NCBI RefSeq assembly: GCF_001457815.1
Contig: NZ_LN898221.1
Coordinates: 639,053-703,052 of the forward strand
Length of the DNA: 64,000 nucleotides
Direction of reading: 5' to 3'
From: Vitreoscilla massiliensis
GTDB taxonomy: Bacteria > Pseudomonadota > Gammaproteobacteria > Burkholderiales > Neisseriaceae
The number at the start of each line of letters is the position of its first letter. Position 1 is the stretch's first letter. This document shows, piece by piece, positions 44,947 to 52,606 of this stretch. The notes beneath the pieces are model-generated. The model had not been told where the DNA came from, did not search any database, and was given only the letters and a program-made list of their open reading frames with translations. The position numbers were made by a program, and so were the translations under genes.

Positions 44947-45390
44947 ATGGGCAATACCGTCACCTTACACCGCGTGTTCGCCGCGCCAGCCGCGCGCGTT
45001 TACCAAGCCTTTCTCAATCCAGCGGCCTTGGCCAAATGGCTGCCACCGCATGGTTTTGTGGCCGAAGTACACCATTTGGATGCCCAAGTCGGTGGCACCC
45101 ACCACATCAGCTTTGTCAATTTAAGCACCGGCCACAAACACAGTTTTGGCGGTACTTATTTGGAATTGAAGCCAAACGAGCTCATCCGCTACAACGACCA
45201 ATTCGATGACCCGACCTTGGCTGGACAAATGCAAGTCAGCATCGTTTTTAACAGCGTTGAGATGGGCACCGAAATACACATCAGCCAAACAGGCATCCCA
45301 GACGAAATCCCCGTGGCCGCGTGTTATTTGGGCTGGCAAGAATCGCTGCAATTATTGGCCTTGCTGGTGACACCGACCATACCCGATTAA
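44947..45390 (+). CDS. SRPBCC (AHSA1-like) domain protein
   Basis: A 147-residue START/AHSA1-like fold protein: VTLHRVFAAPAARVYQAFLNPAALAKWLPPHGF, then a strand pattern with GGTYLELKPNELIRYNDQFDD and a C-terminal helix CYLGWQESLQLLALLV. This family binds hydrophobic ligands or acts in stress tolerance; no specific role can be given. The start at 44947 follows AGGAGCAGCAT. It is divergent from lldD. Confidence 0.88.
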   Translation: MGNTVTLHRVFAAPAARVYQAFLNPAALAKWLPPHGFVAEVHHLDAQVGGTHHISFVNLSTGHKHSFGGTYLELKPNELIRYNDQFDDPTLAGQMQVSIVFNSVEMGTEIHISQTGIPDEIPVAACYLGWQESLQLLALLVTPTIPD

Positions 45391-45428
45391 AGCAGAATTA
45401 TTTACAACAGCAGCCTAAACCTGAATAA

Positions 45429-45457
45429 AAGCGGCCTGTAAGGTTTACAGGCCGCTT
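45429..45457. terminator. Inverted DUS pair between SRPBCC gene and mtgA
   Basis: AAGCGGCCTGTAA GG TTTACAGGCCGCTT at a convergent junction. Confidence 0.8.
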
Positions 45458-45540
45458 GTGTTGCGGATGTTGGATAAAGCAAGGGCTATGACGGATAGCC
45501 AACGCATCTGCTGCCACATTGGCTACACACGCTTGTCCCA

Positions 45541-46311
45541 CTACTCTTTGTGGTGGCGGCGATGGTGTTTGGGTGCGGCTTCTTCTTGTGGTTGCGTCAG
45601 TTTGTTTAAATTTGGCAATTGGAACATCGGGTCGCTGTCAGGCAAGGCCGATGCGCCCATGCGGCGCAAGATGATGTTGGTTTTGCCACGCAGATTGCGG
45701 TCTTTCGGATTGTCGCTGTAATAGCGTGGACGAGGAATCATCGCCGCCAATTTCGCCGCTTGCTGTTTGCTCAAACTGTCGGCCGATTTATCGAAATGAA
45801 AACGTGCCGCTTCTTCGGCGCCAAACACATTCGGCCCCCATTCAATCACGTTCAGGTAAATCTCAAAAATGCGCTCTTTGTCGGTGGTCGCTTCCATCAT
45901 CAAGGTAATGGCGGCTTCTTCGGCTTTGCGCACATACGATTTGCCTTCCCACAAAAACAGGTTTTTCGACAATTGCTGCGAAATGGTTGAGCCACCGGCT
46001 TTGATTTCACCGGCGCGCTGATTGCGTTTCATCGCGTTTTCAATGCCGCGCCAATCGAAACCATCGTGATTGGTAAACGCCGCGTCTTCCGAGGCGATGA
46101 CCGCTTGTTTGAGGTTGTTGCTGATGTTGCCATACGATACCCACTGGTATTTCACTGGCTCATCGCGGTATTCCAGTGAACGGGTGAACATGAAACTGGT
46201 GGTGGGCGGCGCAAACGAACGCCAAAACAAGATGCTGCCATAGGCATAGCATTGGAATACCAATACCAAGCCCAACAGACAGGCCATCACGTTTTTTAAT
46301 GATTTGAACAT
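45541..46311 (-). CDS. mtgA: Monofunctional biosynthetic peptidoglycan transglycosylase
   Basis: A 256-residue GT51 enzyme that polymerises lipid II into glycan strands at the inner membrane. One N-terminal membrane helix (VMACLLGLVLVFQCYAYG) precedes the catalytic motifs: VIASEDAAFTNHDGFDWRGIENAMKRN (catalytic Glu near residue 73), GGSTISQQLSKNLFLW, KAEEAAITLMMEAT, KERIFEIYLNVIEWGPNVFGAEEAA and QAAKLAAMIPRPRYYSD. The His-rich C-terminus (KHHRRHHKE) is unusual. The start at 46311 overlaps aroE by 16 bp. Confidence 0.95.
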   Translation of the reverse strand: MFKSLKNVMACLLGLVLVFQCYAYGSILFWRSFAPPTTSFMFTRSLEYRDEPVKYQWVSYGNISNNLKQAVIASEDAAFTNHDGFDWRGIENAMKRNQRAGEIKAGGSTISQQLSKNLFLWEGKSYVRKAEEAAITLMMEATTDKERIFEIYLNVIEWGPNVFGAEEAARFHFDKSADSLSKQQAAKLAAMIPRPRYYSDNPKDRNLRGKTNIILRRMGASALPDSDPMFQLPNLNKLTQPQEEAAPKHHRRHHKE

Positions 46312-47132
46312 AAACTGGCTCGCATACTGGCTAAAACACTGAGGGTGTCGGGTTGAAAACCACGCCACCACTGGTAAGACACCGCCGCTTGACCCACCAA
46401 CATGCCCAAGCCATCGACAGCTTGCTGCGCACCTGCTGCGCTGGCCATGTGCATGAACGGCGTCGGCTCGGCACCATACACCATATCATAAGCCAGCTCA
46501 CATTGGCTGAAGCTGTGCGCCGCCAAGTCAGGCGCTTGGTTTGACAAGCCGGTGGAAGTGCCATTGATGATAATGTCGTAACAGTGCAAAGAAGCGGCCT
46601 GTAAACTCAAAGCCTCAACGCCAAACACCGCCGCCAAGTCTTGCGCCTTGTCTAAAGAACGGTTGGCGATGGTGACGCTCGCAGGCTGCAATTGCAACAA
46701 AGGCTGCAACACCCCACGCACCGCCCCACCGGCACCGAGCAACAATACTTTCTTGCCGCGCAAATCGACGCCTTGGTTGTGGCTGATGTCTTGCATCAAG
46801 CCCAAGCCATCGGAATTGTCGCCAAACACGCTGCCATCGGCACGCACAATTAAGGTATTGGCCGCACCGGCTTTATCGGCGCGCTCGCTCAATTCATCGG
46901 CAAACGCACACGCATCCAATTTGAACGGCACGGTGACATTGGCGCCTTGCAAACCCAAATCAATTTGCGCGCGCACACCTGTTGTAAATCCGTCTAATGG
47001 CAACAGCATTTTTTCATAAGAGATGTGCACACCTTCTTGCTTGGCAAAGGCCAAATGGATTTCAGGCGAGCGACTGTGGGCAATCGGATGCCCAAAAACG
47101 GCGTAACGTGCGGTTGGCTGCATGTCTGTCAA
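46296..47132 (-). CDS. aroE: Shikimate dehydrogenase
   Basis: A 278-residue NADPH-dependent enzyme reducing 3-dehydroshikimate in aromatic amino-acid synthesis. Shikimate-binding FGHPIAHSRSPEIHLAFA is near residue 12, VTVPFKLDACAFADEL contains the catalytic Lys, NTLIVRADGSVFGDNSDGLGL the catalytic Asp, and LLLGAGGAVRGVLQPLL the cofactor loop. A start at 47123 (MQPTARYAVFGHP) is also possible. Coupled to mtgA by overlap, an arrangement seen elsewhere in Neisseriaceae. Confidence 0.95.
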   Translation of the reverse strand: MTDMQPTARYAVFGHPIAHSRSPEIHLAFAKQEGVHISYEKMLLPLDGFTTGVRAQIDLGLQGANVTVPFKLDACAFADELSERADKAGAANTLIVRADGSVFGDNSDGLGLMQDISHNQGVDLRGKKVLLLGAGGAVRGVLQPLLQLQPASVTIANRSLDKAQDLAAVFGVEALSLQAASLHCYDIIINGTSTGLSNQAPDLAAHSFSQCELAYDMVYGAEPTPFMHMASAAGAQQAVDGLGMLVGQAAVSYQWWRGFQPDTLSVLASMRASLCSNH

Positions 47133-47374
47133 ATCTGCGTCAAATCAAGTTGGCTGCCATCTTAAGCTCATTTTAATGAATGTGCAAAATAGTTCCATTT
47201 TGAGTATAAATGATAATATGAAAATATTTTTACAAAGAACTCAGCCATTTGTCAGAATTTGTTTATTTTTTTGCAATGCGACATTTGTTTCACAAAAAAA
47301 GTGTGGCACAATCAAGGCACTTGCATTGGATTTTATACCCCTCACACTTCGCATTGCTTTAAAGGAGCTGCACT

Positions 47375-48793
47375 ATGTCCGTCCAAAATGTATTGGACCT
47401 CATTGAAGAAAATGACGTCAAATTTGTCGACTTGCGTTTTACCGATACCAAGGGCAAACAACAACACGTGAGCATCCCTGCCCATGTCTTGGTTGAAGAC
47501 GGTGAAGAATGGTTTGAAGATGGTCAAGCATTTGACGGTTCTTCTATCGGTGGTTGGAAAGGCATTCAAGCCTCTGACATGACTTTAAAAGCCGATCCAT
47601 CTACTGCTTTCATCGATCCATTCTACGACCAAGCCACTGTGGTATTGACTTGCGACGTGATTGATCCTGCCAATGGTCAAGGTTACGACCGCGACCCACG
47701 CTCTATCGCAAAACGCGCTGAAGCTTATTTGAAATCTTCTGGCATCGGTGACACTGCTTACTTTGGCCCAGAACCAGAATTCTTCATTTTTGACGGCATC
47801 GAGTGGGAAACCACCATGCAAGGCACCCGTTACAAAATCCATTCAGAAGAAGCTGCTTGGTCTAGTGGTGAAAGCTATGATGGTCAAAATACCGGCCACC
47901 GTCCATTCGTTAAAGGCGGTTACTTCCCAGTGGCCCCTGTGGACTCTGGACAAGACTTGCGCTCTGCCATGTGTTTGACTTTGGAAGCCTTGGGCATTCC
48001 TGTCGAAGTGCACCACCACGAAGTGGCCACTGCCGGTCAAATGGAAATTGGTACCAAATTCAATACCTTGGTTCGTCGCGCTGACTGGACTCAAGACATG
48101 AAATACGTGATCCAAAACGTGGCTCACAACTATGGCAAAACCGCCACTTTCATGCCTAAACCAATCATGGGCGACAACGGTTCTGGCATGCACGTGCACC
48201 AATCAATTTGGAAAGACGGCCAAAACCTGTTCTCAGGTGACGGTTATGCTGGCTTGAGCGACATGGCTTTGTATTACATCGGCGGCATCATCAAACACGC
48301 CAAAGCCTTGAACGCGATTACCAATCCGTCTACCAACTCTTACCGCCGTTTGGTGCCTCATTTTGAAGCGCCAACCAAATTGGCTTACTCAGCCAAAAAC
48401 CGTTCTGCGTCTATCCGCATTCCACACGTGGCCAGCTCTAAAGCCCGCCGCATTGAAGCGCGTTTCCCAGATCCTACCGCTAACCCATACTTGGCATTTG
48501 CAGCCTTGTTGATGGCTGGCTTGGACGGCATCCAAAACAAAATCCACCCAGGCGATCCAGCAGACAAAAACCTGTACGACTTGCCTCCAGAAGAAGATGC
48601 ATTGGTACCAACCGTATGCGCCTCTTTGGACGAAGCTTTGGACGCATTGAAAGCCGATCACGAGTTCTTGACTCGCGGTGGTGTGTTCAGCAAAGACTGG
48701 ATCGACAGCTACATCGCCTTCAAATCAGATGACGTTGCCCGCATCCGCATGGCACCACATCCATTAGAATTTGAAATGTATTACAGCCTATAA
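47375..48793 (+). CDS. glnA: Glutamine synthetase type I
   Basis: A 472-residue GSI-beta enzyme making glutamine from glutamate, ammonia and ATP. Metal and ammonia-site residues are in FGPEPEFFIFD, GGYFPVAPVDSGQDLRS, VEVHHHEVATAGQMEI and KTATFMPKPIMGDNGSGMHVHQS; the adenylylation site motif NLYDLPPEE near residue 398 is intact, so control by GlnE-type adenylylation is expected. Codon use suggests high expression. AAAGGAGCTGCACT precedes the ATG. No glnL/glnG follows. Confidence 0.97.
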   Translation: MSVQNVLDLIEENDVKFVDLRFTDTKGKQQHVSIPAHVLVEDGEEWFEDGQAFDGSSIGGWKGIQASDMTLKADPSTAFIDPFYDQATVVLTCDVIDPANGQGYDRDPRSIAKRAEAYLKSSGIGDTAYFGPEPEFFIFDGIEWETTMQGTRYKIHSEEAAWSSGESYDGQNTGHRPFVKGGYFPVAPVDSGQDLRSAMCLTLEALGIPVEVHHHEVATAGQMEIGTKFNTLVRRADWTQDMKYVIQNVAHNYGKTATFMPKPIMGDNGSGMHVHQSIWKDGQNLFSGDGYAGLSDMALYYIGGIIKHAKALNAITNPSTNSYRRLVPHFEAPTKLAYSAKNRSASIRIPHVASSKARRIEARFPDPTANPYLAFAALLMAGLDGIQNKIHPGDPADKNLYDLPPEEDALVPTVCASLDEALDALKADHEFLTRGGVFSKDWIDSYIAFKSDDVARIRMAPHPLEFEMYYSL

Positions 48794-48815
48794 GCCTGCA
48801 TTAATCATTCCAAGC

Positions 48816-48846
48816 AAAAGCCTGACCCTAGGGTCAGGCTTTTTTA
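48816..48846 (+). terminator. Rho-independent terminator after glnA
   Basis: AAAAGCCTGACCCTAGGGTCAGGCTTTTTT, a near-perfect palindrome with a U-run. Confidence 0.95.
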
Positions 48847-48891
48847 ATGGATACCAGTCACATGCGGCCTGTAAACTCAGACTGGCTCCGC

Positions 48892-49179
48892 TTAATTCAT
48901 GTAGCGAAACAATCTCTGCACACGCTGATTGAACAGCAGCGTCATCAACGGCAGCAAAGACGCCACCGTGCCCAAACAAAACAAAGAAAATTGCCAGCGC
49001 AGCTTATTGGAATACAGCAACAATACCGCTATGTAAGCCACCCACAACGCCAATTGCACAAAGTGCGCGGCAGGAAACAACGGCTCCAACGGCAACAGCC
49101 AGCCACGCACCACCAACATCACACAATACAGCATGGACCATGCCGTATACACCATGCCCGAAACCATCAATGCTTGCAT
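48892..49179 (-). CDS. Small hypothetical membrane protein
   Basis: A 95-residue protein with three predicted helices (residues about 3-24, 36-58 and 63-83) and a basic end (NQRVQRLFRYMN). I do not recognise the family, though the size and topology fit small DUF-type inner-membrane proteins. It has no clear neighbours in an operon and ends close to the glnA terminator. Confidence 0.6.
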   Translation of the reverse strand: MQALMVSGMVYTAWSMLYCVMLVVRGWLLPLEPLFPAAHFVQLALWVAYIAVLLLYSNKLRWQFSLFCLGTVASLLPLMTLLFNQRVQRLFRYMN

Positions 49180-49198
49180 GCATCCTCGCTATCCACAC

Positions 49199-49230
49199 AA
49201 TGCGGCCTGTAATCTCTTACAGGCCGCATT
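49199..49230. terminator. Inverted DUS pair downstream of the macrodomain gene
   Basis: AATGCGGCCTGTAA TCTC TTACAGGCCGCATT, 43 bp after the macrodomain stop. Confidence 0.75.
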
Positions 49231-49273
49231 CTTCACTCTCAGACTAGAAATCGGCGCTGATCAGCAGCCCAGT

Positions 49274-49768
49274 TTAAGCAGGCACGCTTTCATCAGCTTG
49301 TACGTCTTTTTGGTACAAAGTATAAACAAACACAGGGATGCCCAAATCACCCAAATGGTTGTGTATCAAAGGTTTGACATCGTCCCACTCCAAGCCGCCC
49401 ACCCCTGTGGCCAAACGCGGCATCGCCAAGCTTTTGATGTTTTCTTCTTCAATGAATTTGCGCAATTCGCGCAGAGTGCGGTTCACGTTTTCCACACTGG
49501 CTTTACCCGGTTTAGAACCCACTTTGTAAGCCGCGGCCTGGGTCATTAAATTGAGGATGCGCGTGCCCTCAGCATTGACCCATGCCCACATCTCACCGGC
49601 GTCAGGATGGTGAACTTGGCAATAGTGGCGAAAATCCTTGTACAAAGACGGCCAGTGTTCACGCAAACTCAAAGCCAAACCACTGCCAAAATTGTCATTC
49701 GGTGCCACACCGTGGGCGATGGCATTGGCCTTACTCAAAAGAATGTCACCCGATACTTCAATTATCAT
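49274..49768 (-). CDS. Macrodomain protein (Appr-1''-p processing type)
   Basis: A 164-residue stand-alone macrodomain. MIIEVSGDILLSKANAIAHGVAPNDNFGSGLALSLREHWP shows the ADP-ribose-binding N-terminal loop, and SLAMPRLATGVGGLEWDDVKPLI the second phosphate-binding loop (GVGG). Macrodomains bind or hydrolyse ADP-ribose groups. DarG antitoxins reverse DNA ADP-ribosylation by a neighbouring DarT toxin, but no DarT-like gene is adjacent, so this looks like an orphan. GGAGGCAGTGC lies before the ATG. Confidence 0.88.
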   Translation of the reverse strand: MIIEVSGDILLSKANAIAHGVAPNDNFGSGLALSLREHWPSLYKDFRHYCQVHHPDAGEMWAWVNAEGTRILNLMTQAAAYKVGSKPGKASVENVNRTLRELRKFIEEENIKSLAMPRLATGVGGLEWDDVKPLIHNHLGDLGIPVFVYTLYQKDVQADESVPA

Positions 49769-49994
49769 GCACTGCCTCCATAAGGAACATCATCAAATCA
49801 TGTTTTACAACATGTGCTTTCGTGTTCTGTGCAAAGACAGTATAGCCGTGAAATCCTATAGATAAGCTTTAAACTCTAGATAGTTTGTGCTAGGTCAAAC
49901 TTTCAAATGCTGGTATTGACGACATTTGGATGTGACAAAGCCGCAAGCAGGTTGCATTGCGGCTTAAAAATGATGCTTAAAATAGGTATCTGAA

Positions 49995-50333
49995 TTATTG
50001 CAACACACAATTGCGCGAGGTGACCAACACCCCTTTGCCATTGGCTTGGTGGTTGATATTGCGGCAATCCACACTGACTTTCTGCCCTACTTGCACGCTT
50101 TTTGCTTGCTCCGCACTCAACAGCGCATACAGCGCATTGTTTTTATCGCTGCCATGCAACATCACAAACGGCTCAGGCTGCAAAGCCACCGCCGCCACTG
50201 TTCCTGTCACCACAATGGCATCGCCGTCTTTCATTTTCTTGGCCTTCAAATCGCCCACCACTTGCTCCACCGTTTGCGCCCCACATGCCGTCAATATCAG
50301 ACATAAGCCTGCCATCCAAATCGCGTTTTTCAT
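49995..50333 (-). CDS. Small lipoprotein with OB-fold-like domain
   Basis: A 112-residue predicted lipoprotein: signal MKNAIWMAGLCLILTAC with the lipobox LTAC, then a compact strand-rich domain (DAIVVTGTVAAVALQPEPFVMLHG ... VQVGQKVSVDCRN) reminiscent of OB-fold tRNA_anti-like lipoproteins. A further CV near the end could form a disulfide with the CRN Cys. The frame opens at 50465, but the lipoprotein signal fixes the start at 50333. Function unknown. Confidence 0.75.
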   Translation of the reverse strand: MKNAIWMAGLCLILTACGAQTVEQVVGDLKAKKMKDGDAIVVTGTVAAVALQPEPFVMLHGSDKNNALYALLSAEQAKSVQVGQKVSVDCRNINHQANGKGVLVTSRNCVLQ

Positions 50334-50550
50334 ACCAACCCACATTTTGAGAAGCGCGTATTTTAACACCGCGCGCATGCGCACAGGCGAGAGGGAGCAA
50401 TCAAATTGTGTTAATTCAATTTGAGCGCATGCAAACACACCATCTCTGCACAAACATGCATACATGCATTTTTAATTTTTTGATATAGATTAGGTGCAGG
50501 CGCTATAAGCTAACAGGCTCCACTTTAAGCACCTTGCACTGTCAAATTGA

Positions 50551-50584
50551 GAAAGCCCAGCAAGCTTGCTTACTGGGCTTTTAA
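50551..50584. terminator. Hairpin terminator at the end of the CreA-like unit
   Basis: AAGCCCAG and CTGGGCTT arms with an internal AGCAAGCTTGCT palindrome. It lies 3 bp beyond the second degenerate repeat on the minus strand, so it would end that RNA; it also has a TTTT tail on the plus strand. Confidence 0.7.
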
Positions 50585-50586
50585 TC

Positions 50587-50656
50587 ATACATCGCTGCCT
50601 ACTCGGCAGTACAAACCAATACCCACTATTTCTAAGCTGCCTATTCGGTAGTTTCA
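50587..50656 (-). ncRNA. CreA-like guide RNA: degenerate repeat, 14-nt spacer, degenerate repeat
   Basis: On the minus strand: first degenerate type I-F repeat 50656-50629 (keeps GGCAG and the full handle CTTAGAAA; stem arm CTACC has one mismatch), spacer 50628-50615 TAGTGGGTATTGGT, second degenerate repeat 50614-50587 (stem CTGCC-GAGTA-GGCAG perfect, handle lost). Exactly the parts needed for Csy4 to release one crRNA-like molecule are kept. The spacer matches 50842-50855 at 12 of 14 positions, with mismatches only at 6 and 12, and CC at 50840-50841 is a type I-F PAM. A promoter candidate lies at 50682-50710 and a hairpin follows. The proposed role is to guide the Csy complex to the promoter of the adjacent mini-ORF. 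Confidence 0.75.
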
Positions 50657-50672
50657 GCAGAGTTGGTGTCTA

Positions 50673-50783
50673 CTACAGGTATAAATAAACATTGGCATGG
50701 ATACTTTCAATATTGGCACCAAGCACAATCGAGCCAAAAATATAGATAAAAAGCATGATTTCAAAAGGGTTTCTGTTCATCAT
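50673..50783 (-). CDS. CreT-like 36-residue hydrophobic peptide (candidate toxin)
   Basis: A mini-ORF beginning MMNRNPFEIM and continuing with the hydrophobic stretch LFIYIFGSIVLGANI, a likely single membrane helix, ending NVYLYL. TTGGAG lies just before the tandem ATGs (50783, 50780). It has its own promoter, whose -35/-10 interval contains the target of the guide RNA encoded immediately downstream. An AGA codon comes early (codon 4), notable because characterised CreT toxins act by rare-codon tRNA sequestration; a membrane-peptide mode is equally possible. The anti-sense of the ribosome binding site (CTCC) upstream could form a hairpin with GGAG. Toxicity is inferred from architecture only. 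Confidence 0.65.
   Translation of the reverse strand: MMNRNPFEIMLFIYIFGSIVLGANIESIHANVYLYL
50682..50710 (-). promoter_or_regulatory. Candidate promoter of the CreA-like RNA
   Basis: Minus strand: -35 TTGAAA (50710-50705), 17-bp spacer, -10 TATTTA (50687-50682). It lies inside the 3' part of the mini-ORF and would start RNA about 20 nt before the first degenerate repeat. Confidence 0.5.
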
Positions 50784-50833
50784 CACTCCAACTTGTTAAG
50801 GAGGATTGAGTATATTGCGATTTCAGTCACCAC

Positions 50834-50863
50834 GTTATACCTAGTGAGTATTCGTTGATTCAA
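50834..50863 (-). promoter_or_regulatory. Promoter of the CreT-like ORF with embedded Csy target
   Basis: Minus strand: -35 TTGAAT (50863-50858), 18-bp spacer, -10 TATAAC (50839-50834). On the plus strand the spacer contains CC (50840-50841) followed by TAGTGAGTATTCGT (50842-50855), matching the CreA-like spacer except at positions 6 and 12. A Csy complex bound here would block RNA polymerase. Confidence 0.7.
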
Positions 50864-50944
50864 AACAATGATAGCAAGGCATTTACAGGCCGCATTGCAC
50901 ACATTTGCGTGTTTAAACAATACCTCTGCCACATCCCACCCATC

Positions 50945-50968
50945 AAAAAAGCCCTCATTACTGAGGGC
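50945..50968 (-). terminator. Terminator of the cas operon
   Basis: Minus strand GCCCTCA GTAA TGAGGGC followed by TTTTTT, 12 bp after the csy4 stop. It separates the cas operon from the CreTA-like unit, which therefore needs its own promoters. Confidence 0.92.
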
Positions 50969-50979
50969 TGCGATTGATT

Positions 50980-51570
50980 TTAAAAATCAGGCACCGTGGC
51001 AACACTGCTTAAACCATAAGTCCCAAAATCCCCTGTTTGCGCCTGTGGCTGAACCGTTTTGGCAATAAACAAGCGAAACGGCTGTTCACTGCTCAAACTC
51101 TGTAGCTGGATAAACGGCAAAGCGCTGTGTGCACTCAAGCCTTGTAAACGCGTCAACTCCGTGGCGTAATCCAATTCAGGATGGCGCCTAATCAAACGCC
51201 GCGCCGCCCGCTCCGCGCCACTTTTCACTTGCACGCGCGCAAAACTCACCTGCCCACGCACAGTCTCAGGCACGGCACGTATGTCGCTCATCTGCACATA
51301 ATCAGCATAACGGCGCAAATGCTGGGCTAAATCTAATTGCTGCAATAGCGCAGCATCCGCCGCAAACACACGCAATTTGCTGCCCAGCCTCCCCATCTTC
51401 GCCTCAGCATCAAACACATACTCAGGAAACGCCACCCCAACCTTGCCCTCACCCAAAGTGGCCTGTAACTCGGTTAAGGCAAGGTGGAGCTGCATATAGA
51501 CCTTGCTCCAAATAAAATAAATGGGCACTTCAGTCTGTGGCAATAAAATCAATTCTTGATAGTGTTTCAT
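50980..51570 (-). CDS. csy4: Cas6f/Csy4 crRNA endoribonuclease
   Basis: A 196-residue type I-F Cas6 that cuts pre-crRNA after the repeat hairpin and stays on the 3' stem. The catalytic His is at residue 29 (KVYMQLHLAL), the same number as in Pseudomonas Csy4. The arginine-rich helix AERAARRLIRRHPEL (residues 119-133) would insert in the hairpin groove, and VRGQVSFARVQVKSG (104-118) matches the base-contacting Arg/Gln linker. Its start overlaps csy3 by 4 bp. The gene is visibly richer in G+C than csy1-csy3. Confidence 0.95.
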   Translation of the reverse strand: MKHYQELILLPQTEVPIYFIWSKVYMQLHLALTELQATLGEGKVGVAFPEYVFDAEAKMGRLGSKLRVFAADAALLQQLDLAQHLRRYADYVQMSDIRAVPETVRGQVSFARVQVKSGAERAARRLIRRHPELDYATELTRLQGLSAHSALPFIQLQSLSSEQPFRLFIAKTVQPQAQTGDFGTYGLSSVATVPDF

Positions 51571-52583
51571 TCATCATTCCCACCAAAAACGCCACCTCTG
51601 ATCAGATTCGCCACGACAAAATGTTGGTCTTCTACAGCAATGGTTTCATCTTCTTTTAACCATTTAATCAATAGGCTGTAAAAATCAATTTTGCTACTGC
51701 GATAGGCTTCACCTTGACTGGGTGCAGAACCATACGGTTCTATCGCAATGGGAACTCCTCCAACTTGATACCAGGTATCTATGGTACGGATGGCATTGCC
51801 AATTTTTTCGGAGTGCATGGCGGCACATTTGCCTGTTGTGGTTTTCAACTGATAAAGATGGCGAGATTTCTGCCCTTTAGGAATATCCAATACCATTTCT
51901 TGCGAAGGAAACACATGTTGGCCATGGCCCAATTGTGCGAAAGCCACAATATGCAACAGGGCAAACGATGATGTACTCAAGGCTTGTGTAATCACTGCAG
52001 CCAATTCAGCCAAATCCGAATTTGTGTCTGTTGAAAAATCATTCAGGGCAAAATCATAAGAATTGAATACCCATTGTTTGTCTTGATGCTGCACCACCAC
52101 CACAATGTTTTCAGCACCTACGCGATTGCGCCACAAAAAACGGCCATTCGCAATATTATTAGCATAGCGTAAAGCCAATTGTGCATACCCCACATCCGCT
52201 TGGTATGCGGAGATGCATGCAGACAATTTTTCAGCAAATTCAGGCCGGTTATTGGCTGTAGGTTTAGCCACATCGCCCAAGAATTTAAGGGTAAATGCCA
52301 CACGCAAAGTATCTGTGTCTTCAAATAAAGCAGCATCGTCTATCCATGCCAAATTGGGATCTGCTTTTTCTTCTTCGGCTACCCCGTATTGACTTTTGGT
52401 ACCTCGATTGCGCTTTTCATAAACTTCAATATTGCGCCATTCTTGACCATGGAATTGTTTTGCTTCAACACTGGACCAACAACCGGCCTGTAACAAGGCA
52501 TCTGAGGGTTCAATTTTGCGATTGAATGCCAAAATACTCGGTACTTCTGCTGCTTGTTTGGTGGTGCTTGCTTTTTTTGCCAT
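51567..52583 (-). CDS. csy3: Cas7f/Csy3, crRNA backbone subunit
   Basis: A 338-residue type I-F Cas7, six copies of which coat the crRNA spacer in the Csy complex. Family features are PSILAFNRKIEPSDALLQAGCW near the N-terminus, NIANGRFLWRNRVGAENIVVVV (residues about 148-170) and YRSSKIDFYSLLIKWL near the C-terminus. Length is typical. AAAGGGAATTTAAC precedes the ATG, 23 bp after csy2. Lower G+C than csy4. Confidence 0.95.
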   Translation of the reverse strand: MAKKASTTKQAAEVPSILAFNRKIEPSDALLQAGCWSSVEAKQFHGQEWRNIEVYEKRNRGTKSQYGVAEEEKADPNLAWIDDAALFEDTDTLRVAFTLKFLGDVAKPTANNRPEFAEKLSACISAYQADVGYAQLALRYANNIANGRFLWRNRVGAENIVVVVQHQDKQWVFNSYDFALNDFSTDTNSDLAELAAVITQALSTSSFALLHIVAFAQLGHGQHVFPSQEMVLDIPKGQKSRHLYQLKTTTGKCAAMHSEKIGNAIRTIDTWYQVGGVPIAIEPYGSAPSQGEAYRSSKIDFYSLLIKWLKEDETIAVEDQHFVVANLIRGGVFGGNDE

Positions 52584-52606
52584 GTTAAATTCCCTTTAAT
52601 TTAAAA

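Noticed and set aside
47290..47374. Sigma-54 promoter upstream of glnA (TGGCAC is present)
   Set aside because: The matching TTGC element does not lie at the required spacing.
50587..50656. Simple relic of an old CRISPR array
   Set aside because: A relic would not be expected to keep just the handle of one repeat and the stem of the next, nor to match a neighbouring promoter beside a correct PAM; still the main alternative if no RNA is made.
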